Part shown: piece by piece, positions 58,929 through 64,000 of the stretch | Layout: every line of letters begins with the position of its first letter | How positions within the stretch are numbered: the first letter of the stretch is position 1 | NCBI GenBank assembly: GCA_938030095.1 | Contig: CALHGK010000001.1 | Location: 4,002-68,001, forward strand | Length of the DNA stretch: 64,000 nt | Direction: 5' to 3' | From: an uncultured Candidatus Saccharibacteria bacterium | Lineage (GTDB): Bacteria > Patescibacteriota > Saccharimonadia > Saccharimonadales > Saccharimonadaceae | Translations under genes and position numbers: made by a program | Notes under the pieces: generated by a model | Told to the model about the DNA's origin: nothing | Seen by the model: the letters and a program-made list of their open reading frames with translations, nothing else | The model's database searches: none

Positions 58929-60027
58929 ACAAAGCTCCTTTCTGAAAGAGTGAAACCATGAGAATCGGTAGGATAAAGTTCTTTGCTGCAATATCGAAGA
59001 AGGCTTCTGCAAACCCATACAGGATGATGAATAAGAATAGGATATACATCTTCGTCGAATACTCTCTTCGCATCCCCTGCCAAAAGACGAAGGCAAATAT
59101 GATAAAGCCAACTATGCCATAGCGAGCATATATATACACGGGGAAGTTATCGACCGGAGGTGTCCCGTATTGGGCCTTATTGTACACCTCATCTGATCCA
59201 AATACCGATGGAGTGTACGCTGACTGCAGATATTGGTCGATCAACTTGGGTCTGTCAGACATAATCCTATTTGCTAGGTCATTATCAACAAACAGTGCCG
59301 CACCAATGCACGACACAAGAAGGCCAATGATAAACAAATATGGTGCTATGGCGCTTTTCTTACGCTCACCATGCTTGTGGAGTAGCAGCCTATAGGCTGG
59401 AATAAAGGCAAGGCTCAGCAAAAACCCGGTGCGACTACCAGTCAGAATACCAACAGCAATACAAGCAATCAGCGCGATACCCGTAAACACCCGGCGAGTA
59501 CCATAGAGGTACATACCGCTGAGCAGTATTGGGAAGAATGACAACGATGCTTGGTTTGGCCCATCAAACCCAAGCGAGTATTTTGCAAGTCCATATCGCT
59601 GCGATTCATTACCATCAAACCCAACATATACCATCGGCAGCACTCCCAAGAGCGCCAAAGCAACCACGAGGAGATAAAACCCTACCGAGGTATAGAAAAA
59701 TATCTTGATAAACTCATCCCGTTTGAGGATCAAAAGCGTACTCGAAGTTAGTGCGAGCCATGCAACATTTGGCCACTGGAAAATAACTGATATCCCAAGC
59801 ACCGCAATATAAAAGAGAAGATATTTGCAATGCCACCTGGTAAGCTTGTTTGTTATGGCAAAATCTACCAGAATAATCCCCGATAGAACAATGCCAATTA
59901 TCAGCACTAGAGGCAGCCACGCCGTCAACTGTGGTGATACCACGTAGAGGTAATAGTACGTGATCATCACAAACACGAGCGTGGTCGCGAGTATCTTTTT
60001 CAAATTTAGCTTTTGTAGTGTGCTCAT
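58906..60027 (-). CDS. O-antigen/capsule polymerase, Wzy-like
   Basis: 373 residues with about ten helices and a large extracytoplasmic loop (about 265-325) containing SDRPKLIDQYLQ and a Tyr/Pro-rich segment; GILTGSRTGFLLSLAF is the typical Wzy pore-side motif. It polymerises repeat units outside the membrane. The sequence is poorly conserved in this family, so the call rests on topology and position among transferases and the flippase. Confidence 0.82.
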   Translation of the reverse strand: MSTLQKLNLKKILATTLVFVMITYYYLYVVSPQLTAWLPLVLIIGIVLSGIILVDFAITNKLTRWHCKYLLFYIAVLGISVIFQWPNVAWLALTSSTLLILKRDEFIKIFFYTSVGFYLLVVALALLGVLPMVYVGFDGNESQRYGLAKYSLGFDGPNQASLSFFPILLSGMYLYGTRRVFTGIALIACIAVGILTGSRTGFLLSLAFIPAYRLLLHKHGERKKSAIAPYLFIIGLLVSCIGAALFVDNDLANRIMSDRPKLIDQYLQSAYTPSVFGSDEVYNKAQYGTPPVDNFPVYIYARYGIVGFIIFAFVFWQGMRREYSTKMYILFLFIILYGFAEAFFDIAAKNFILPILMVSLFQKGALYEQQDAR

Positions 60028-60034
60028 AAGTTTT

Positions 60035-61282
60035 TTATTCTTCTCCCAGCTTCTCGAGGAGCCCTCTATAATAATTATATAATGTCATATCTTTGGCGGC
60101 TTTTTGGCCTGCTTTGCTCATGGCTTGCAATGTGTCATCCTCTCTGAGAAGTTTTTCTATATTTTTTGCTATAGACAGCTCAAGAGTCTCGTCTGTATCA
60201 AGGAGAATAGCTGCTTTGTCTGATGCATATTCTGGTATGCCACCTCTGTTTGTCGTGATCATCGGCAAGCCTGCCGTAATCGATTCTATAACCGTTAGCG
60301 GCGCAGCATCATTACATACCGAGGGCAACACTGCAAAGTCACACCCGCGGTAGAGTAGCGGCATGTTGTCATAATCGATATATCCGGTAAATGTCACGTG
60401 CTCCCGATGTGCCTCGGTGAGGTCGCGCAGCTCCTTCAAAAATGGGTTTTTGATATCAGTCCCAAAGAACGAGCTACCAACCACAAGCAACTGGTAATTT
60501 TGTTCTTTCACCCGATCAAGCGCTCGCAGCAACACATCAATCCCCTTCTCCGGAGTCAGTCTACCACTGAATAATACGATCTTTTTTGAGGCATCGATGT
60601 TATATTGTTGATGCAATAGCTTCGATGCGCGCTTTCTCGTCATTGCAGTAAACTGGGTATTGTCAACTGCGTTCTTGAGCACCGATATGTTTTGCAATGG
60701 ACCGCTGCCTTTATTACTTTGCGCCGATTTGGCGATTAGACTGTCTTTAATGAAGTTACTGACGACAATAATCTTTGCACCTACTAGATACTCATATGTC
60801 TTATAAAAGTTAGTTATCTCATTATGGATATGCACATAGACTCTACCTTTGTATCGTTCCTGGTTTTTGTGCCAGCGTAGGATGTGCGTCTGGATGATCG
60901 CATTCTCAAACAGTATTTTGCGATGGTTTTTGCGAGCAATATGCTTTGACACCTTCCTCAAAAAATACAGCCGCTGCAGGATCGCCCGCAAAGACGCACT
61001 CTTATTTGTATCGACAAGGCGCCGGAAGATGCTATAGAGTATAGAGTCCGCTGCTCTGATGACCCATGGGGTGTGTATAAAGACAAAGTCTGTATGTGTG
61101 TACGCCTGAGCCTTTTCTATAGCATCTGGCGTTGCGGTGCTATATACCGTGAGGCGAGGGCCGCCTTGCCGCTCGTTCTCATCGATAAAATTCTGCACCA
61201 GATTCTCTACCGCACCCCCCATCACCGAAGGCACTGGCAAGAGGCCAGTCGTTATGATCGCTATAGTTCCTTCTTGGTTCAT
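60035..61282 (-). CDS. Family 4 glycosyltransferase (GT-B), A
   Basis: 415 residues: GLLPVPSVMGGAVENLV (acceptor-side glycine loop), VFIHTPW, KIVLFSGRLTPEKGIDVLL and YRGCDFAVLPSVCNDAAPLTVIESI (the EX7E-like acid region). GT-B retaining transferase using a nucleotide sugar. Its ATG overlaps the stop of transferase B by four bases. Seven bp before the Wzy gene. Confidence 0.92.
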   Translation of the reverse strand: MNQEGTIAIITTGLLPVPSVMGGAVENLVQNFIDENERQGGPRLTVYSTATPDAIEKAQAYTHTDFVFIHTPWVIRAADSILYSIFRRLVDTNKSASLRAILQRLYFLRKVSKHIARKNHRKILFENAIIQTHILRWHKNQERYKGRVYVHIHNEITNFYKTYEYLVGAKIIVVSNFIKDSLIAKSAQSNKGSGPLQNISVLKNAVDNTQFTAMTRKRASKLLHQQYNIDASKKIVLFSGRLTPEKGIDVLLRALDRVKEQNYQLLVVGSSFFGTDIKNPFLKELRDLTEAHREHVTFTGYIDYDNMPLLYRGCDFAVLPSVCNDAAPLTVIESITAGLPMITTNRGGIPEYASDKAAILLDTDETLELSIAKNIEKLLREDDTLQAMSKAGQKAAKDMTLYNYYRGLLEKLGEE

Positions 61283-62400
61283 CGAGCAGCCTCTCCCTCG
61301 TATTCATACAGTTGGCGCATATTCTTCATAATATTTGGTGTTGTATATCGCGATAGTGCGGATTGGATTGTATCTTTCTCGCGGTGCAAGGAGCGGTGCT
61401 TTTTGTGGTGCTGGACGGCCGCGCGAAATGTCTGCATATCATGCGCTGGCGTGGCACCTACCAACGAGAGGAGCTCAGCAACCCCTCGGCATTCCAGGGC
61501 GACAATTGGCATGCGGCCCATCATCGCCTCAAGAATATTAACGGGCAACCCCTCTTGCTTTGACGTAGAGACGTACAAATCCGATGCCTGGAGCAGCTCT
61601 GGTATATCCTTTCTATACCCTAGAAAATGGACTTGGCTCTGTATACCATAGCGAGCGGATTGCTTGTGGATCTTCCCTCGCATGCTGTCTGCACCAACTA
61701 GCAAAAGATGCATCGATGCGTCTTGCTGCAAGGTTGTCTTGAGCGCACTGAGCAGCCAAGATTGATTCTTTCTTTTCGACAGCTCAGCGACGTAGATTAT
61801 GACGAAATCATTTGGCTTAATGCCTAGCTTAGCACGTATTGCCTGCCGCGAGTTCTTGTTGATTGTAATGTCAAATCGCTTTGGATCCACCCCCACGCCC
61901 GGCACATACACCACGCTGGTGGCAAAGTGACGGTTGGCTCGGGCGTAGTCCTCAGCATTGATCGTGATGAGGACGTCAGTGTAGTGTGCCATGAGGCGCT
62001 CGATGGGATAGTATATCAGCCAATTAAGCAGCGGTGCACCCGTAAAGAAATGGAAGCCATGAGCAGTGTAGATCACCCGCGTGCCGCGCTGCCGAGCTTG
62101 CCGAGCGGCAAGGCGCGTCACCACACTCCCCACCGGTGTGTGGGTATGGATGAGGTCGTACTGCTCGTGGTCGATGATCTCCTTGAGCTGGCGATAGGCC
62201 CGGATATTGCTCAGTGTGAAGGGGCTGCGCGTAAATGGCACAACGAACTGCTTGTCGCAATCCTCAATCTGCTCCTCACCCATCGAGGCATAATGCACCT
62301 CGTACCCCTGTTCGCGCAGCATCCGCATGAAGGGCCGGTTGAACTTCTGGAAATTGGCGGTGTGTGAGGTGAAGAGGACTTTCTTCTTATTCGAGGGCAT
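61279..62400 (-). CDS. Family 4 glycosyltransferase (GT-B), B
   Basis: 373 residues from ATG 62400 (MPSNKKKVLFTSH). EpsD/capsular type: HTHTPVGSVVTRL, YTAHGFHFF, VPGVGVDPKRFD, IYVAELSKRKNQSWLL and STSKQEGLPVNILEAMMG (EX7E). Members often add the second sugar next to the priming hexose. It overlaps the priming transferase gene by 14 bp, and that fits a role right after priming. Confidence 0.92.
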   Translation of the reverse strand: MPSNKKKVLFTSHTANFQKFNRPFMRMLREQGYEVHYASMGEEQIEDCDKQFVVPFTRSPFTLSNIRAYRQLKEIIDHEQYDLIHTHTPVGSVVTRLAARQARQRGTRVIYTAHGFHFFTGAPLLNWLIYYPIERLMAHYTDVLITINAEDYARANRHFATSVVYVPGVGVDPKRFDITINKNSRQAIRAKLGIKPNDFVIIYVAELSKRKNQSWLLSALKTTLQQDASMHLLLVGADSMRGKIHKQSARYGIQSQVHFLGYRKDIPELLQASDLYVSTSKQEGLPVNILEAMMGRMPIVALECRGVAELLSLVGATPAHDMQTFRAAVQHHKKHRSLHREKDTIQSALSRYTTPNIMKNMRQLYEYEGEAAR

Positions 62401-63007
62401 TATCGACCCCCGAGACTGTCCGTTCGCTTCCCTCTGTGTGGCCACTCATCATCAATACCGCTCCAACGGTCTTTATCATAATTTTGACATCGGTCAGGAA
62501 ACTCAGCCGCTGCACATACTCACCGTCCATCTCGGCTTTGCGCTGGTCATCTAGGTCGTCGCGGCCATTCACCTGTGCCCAGCCGGTGATGCCTGGCTTG
62601 ACGGAATTAGCGTGGTATTTTTGGCGCAGGCTAATGAGCTTCTTCTCTGTCTTGATGACGGGCCGCGGCCCAACAATGCTCATATCGCCTTTGATGACGT
62701 TGAGTAGCTGTGGTAGCTCGTCGATGGACAGCTTGCGCAGCACCCCACCAAGCGGTGTGATGTAGCTATCTGCATTAGTAAAACTGTTGGTTGGCATATT
62801 CTTTGGTGCTTTTGTAGACATAGTCCGAAATTTATAAACTGTAAACAGCTGCTTATCTTTGCCAAAGCGCTTCTGGCGGAATAAGGCCGGCCCTTTCGAT
62901 GTGAGGCGAATCGCCGCCGCGACCAGCAGCATTGGCAGCCCCAGAATCACCAGCGCAGCCAGCGCGATGCTCACATCTTCGATGCGTTTTCCGTATTCCC
63001 GATACAT
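62387..63007 (-). CDS. Undecaprenyl-phosphate sugar phosphotransferase (short WcaJ/EpsL type)
   Basis: 206 residues: one N-terminal re-entrant helix (about 10-33), then the catalytic domain with GPALFRQKRFGKDKQLFTVYKFRTM, LRKLSIDELPQLLNVIKGDMSIVGPRP and PGITGWAQVNGRD. It is the short form, without the four extra helices of WbaP. It starts synthesis by moving a sugar-1-phosphate onto the lipid carrier. GGGGG six bases before ATG. Confidence 0.95.
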   Translation of the reverse strand: MYREYGKRIEDVSIALAALVILGLPMLLVAAAIRLTSKGPALFRQKRFGKDKQLFTVYKFRTMSTKAPKNMPTNSFTNADSYITPLGGVLRKLSIDELPQLLNVIKGDMSIVGPRPVIKTEKKLISLRQKYHANSVKPGITGWAQVNGRDDLDDQRKAEMDGEYVQRLSFLTDVKIMIKTVGAVLMMSGHTEGSERTVSGVDNALE

Positions 63008-63099
63008 GGTATACCCCCTTGTTACCCTGTGTTGTTATCGTGCCGCGTACCCATGCGGCCGTATGCTTCAGCAAAAATAAGTTTTGTACAATGCTGCAG

Positions 63100-63729
63100 C
63101 TAGCGCTTAGCCTTGGCTGCTGTGCGTGCGGCTGTAGCGGCTGCTTCGGCCGCGCGCTGCGACTGTGCGTAGTCGTAGGCAAAGAACAATCCTACAATGG
63201 CAAGTAGCAATGCACCACCACCACCGAGTGCCATTGCCTGCCCAAGCCCTATGCTTGCTGGTGCGCTTGGCGTATTGACAGCGTCGACTGTTTTGATGCT
63301 AATTTTGGTCTTGCCATACAATGCTTCCGTCTGCTTTTCAAACTCGGTAATCGCCTGCTTGAGCAAGGTTTCGCTCATCTTGGGCTCACCAGCATTCATC
63401 GAGACAGTGATGATGTCGGTGTTCTTTATCTGCTTGGCGGTTGTGTTAGCCAGCAGTGTCTCGTAGCTCCCCTTGTATTGGGCACGGTCGATCACTGGGT
63501 CGAGCACCCGCCGTGAGGTAAAGAGTGTTGTATAGTTGGTAAGCGTAATGGTATTTTGACCCTGCTGTACCCCTGTTAGGAGCAACGTTGCGGAGCTTTT
63601 GTACTGCGGCTGCTGGATGGACAGCACATAGGCTGCGCCCAGCCCAACACCAACGAGAATGGCAACAATCATCATCGGCCACTTTCGTGCATAATATCGT
63701 GTTAGTTGGTAAAAATTGATTGTTTCCAC
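63100..63729 (-). CDS. Wzz/YveK-like chain-length determinant
   Basis: 209 residues from GTG 63729. Two membrane helices (about 18-38 and 165-185) enclose an extracytoplasmic part with VLDPVIDRAQYKG and a Pro-containing DAVNTPSAPASIG before the second helix, as in Wzz/YveK proteins. No tyrosine-kinase domain is fused; the tail is an Ala/Lys-rich helix (AAEAAATAARTAAKAKR) that could bind a separate kinase. First gene of the cluster, GGGGG before the GTG. A 92-bp gap with GCCGC/GCGGC hairpin separates it from the priming transferase. Confidence 0.85.
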   Translation of the reverse strand: METINFYQLTRYYARKWPMMIVAILVGVGLGAAYVLSIQQPQYKSSATLLLTGVQQGQNTITLTNYTTLFTSRRVLDPVIDRAQYKGSYETLLANTTAKQIKNTDIITVSMNAGEPKMSETLLKQAITEFEKQTEALYGKTKISIKTVDAVNTPSAPASIGLGQAMALGGGGALLLAIVGLFFAYDYAQSQRAAEAAATAARTAAKAKR

Positions 63730-63965
63730 AATGCCCCCTGTGCGTTATGTTCTCATATTGTTTGTCCCACCTATGTTCGACTATAGCATACATTTTGCCG
63801 AGCTCCAAGCATATCTTGCAACATATGGCGATCATACATTTATAGAACAGAGGTTATGCCATAAATTGTTGTGGAAAAAACCAGCAGTGCTCTTGCTATA
63901 CTGTGATGGTATAATAGCGCTATAGAACAATAAAGCTGATATAACTCAAAACGTAAGGATCATCA
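63730..63965. promoter_or_regulatory. Divergent promoter region of the polysaccharide cluster and the last gene
   Basis: Toward the cluster, TGCTATAGT lies on the minus strand near 63790, about 60 bases before GTG 63729. Toward the right, TGCTATACT (about 63892-63900) and TGGTATAAT (63907-63915) precede ATG 63966 by about 50 bases. No operator was recognised. Confidence 0.5.
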
Positions 63966-64000
63966 ATGACAAACTCAACACCAACTAAACTAACTTTTCC
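63966..64000 (+). CDS. Start of a gene cut by the window edge
   Basis: ATG with AAGGAT eight bases upstream opens MTNSTPTKLTF and runs off the window. Too short to identify. Confidence 0.55.
   Translation, partial: MTNSTPTKLTF

Noticed and set aside
1..64000. CRISPR array, prophage or insertion sequence
   Set aside because: No regular direct repeats with spacers, transposase, integrase or phage structural gene was found.

Overview
The window looks like chromosomal DNA of a Candidatus Saccharibacteria (TM7, Patescibacteria/CPR) member. This is inferred from gene content. The core proteins are shortened (AlaRS without its C-terminal domain, MurE without most of its N-terminal domain, ClpB without its N domain). 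An FtsA/PilM-like ATPase sits next to a CPR-type bitopic 'baseplate J-like' protein, followed by RuvX and MltG. No de novo biosynthetic operons are visible. TGA is a normal stop codon (many ATGA overlaps), which argues against the recoded CPR lineages. No rRNA, tRNA, insertion sequence or CRISPR array was seen.

Layout. 1-10 kb: end of a NUDIX-like gene, an esterase-like lipid-side hydrolase, a PerR-like regulator/thioredoxin operon, an SDR, ribosomal protein L25, DedA, uvrA with a DUF6624 gene, a YhhN-like membrane protein and a 5'-nucleotidase. 10-25 kb: NUDIX, a CIRCE-controlled ClpB, a GlsB-type membrane protein, exonuclease I, obg, a secreted LysM-CHAP protein, then FtsA-like/bitopic protein/RuvX/MltG. 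25-41 kb: alaS, an LPXTG-like surface protein, a cysteine desulfurase-ydcF-mnmA operon, a metG-tatD operon with two unknown genes, a protein made of a duplicated domain, two tandem paralogous HTH regulators with a 42-codon ORF behind them, a cupin, and rsmA-pgeF. 41-54 kb: a frameshifted PIN gene in an AT-rich patch, a tandem pair of Rpf-like wall proteins, murE, pcrA/uvrD, a 1152-residue acidic tail-anchored protein, and pyk. 54-64 kb: a small membrane protein, a strongly hairpinned non-coding stretch, then a nine-gene surface polysaccharide cluster (chain-length protein, priming transferase, three further glycosyltransferases, Wzy, pyruvyl-transferase-like protein, Wzx, VanZ) on the minus strand.

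Two themes tie the window together. First, gene expression: many housekeeping genes have an extended -10 (TGnTATAAT or TGnTATACT) ending only 6-10 nt before the start codon, so their mRNAs should be leaderless or nearly so. Stress, envelope and operon-internal genes instead use AAGGAG-type ribosome binding sites. Second, the envelope: LysM-CHAP, MltG, an Rpf-type transglycosylase, its 3D-domain-like paralogue, an LADTG surface protein, the polysaccharide cluster and the giant acidic tail-anchored protein form a large surface and wall-remodelling set. In an epibiont this could act on its own wall or on the wall of its actinobacterial host (inference).
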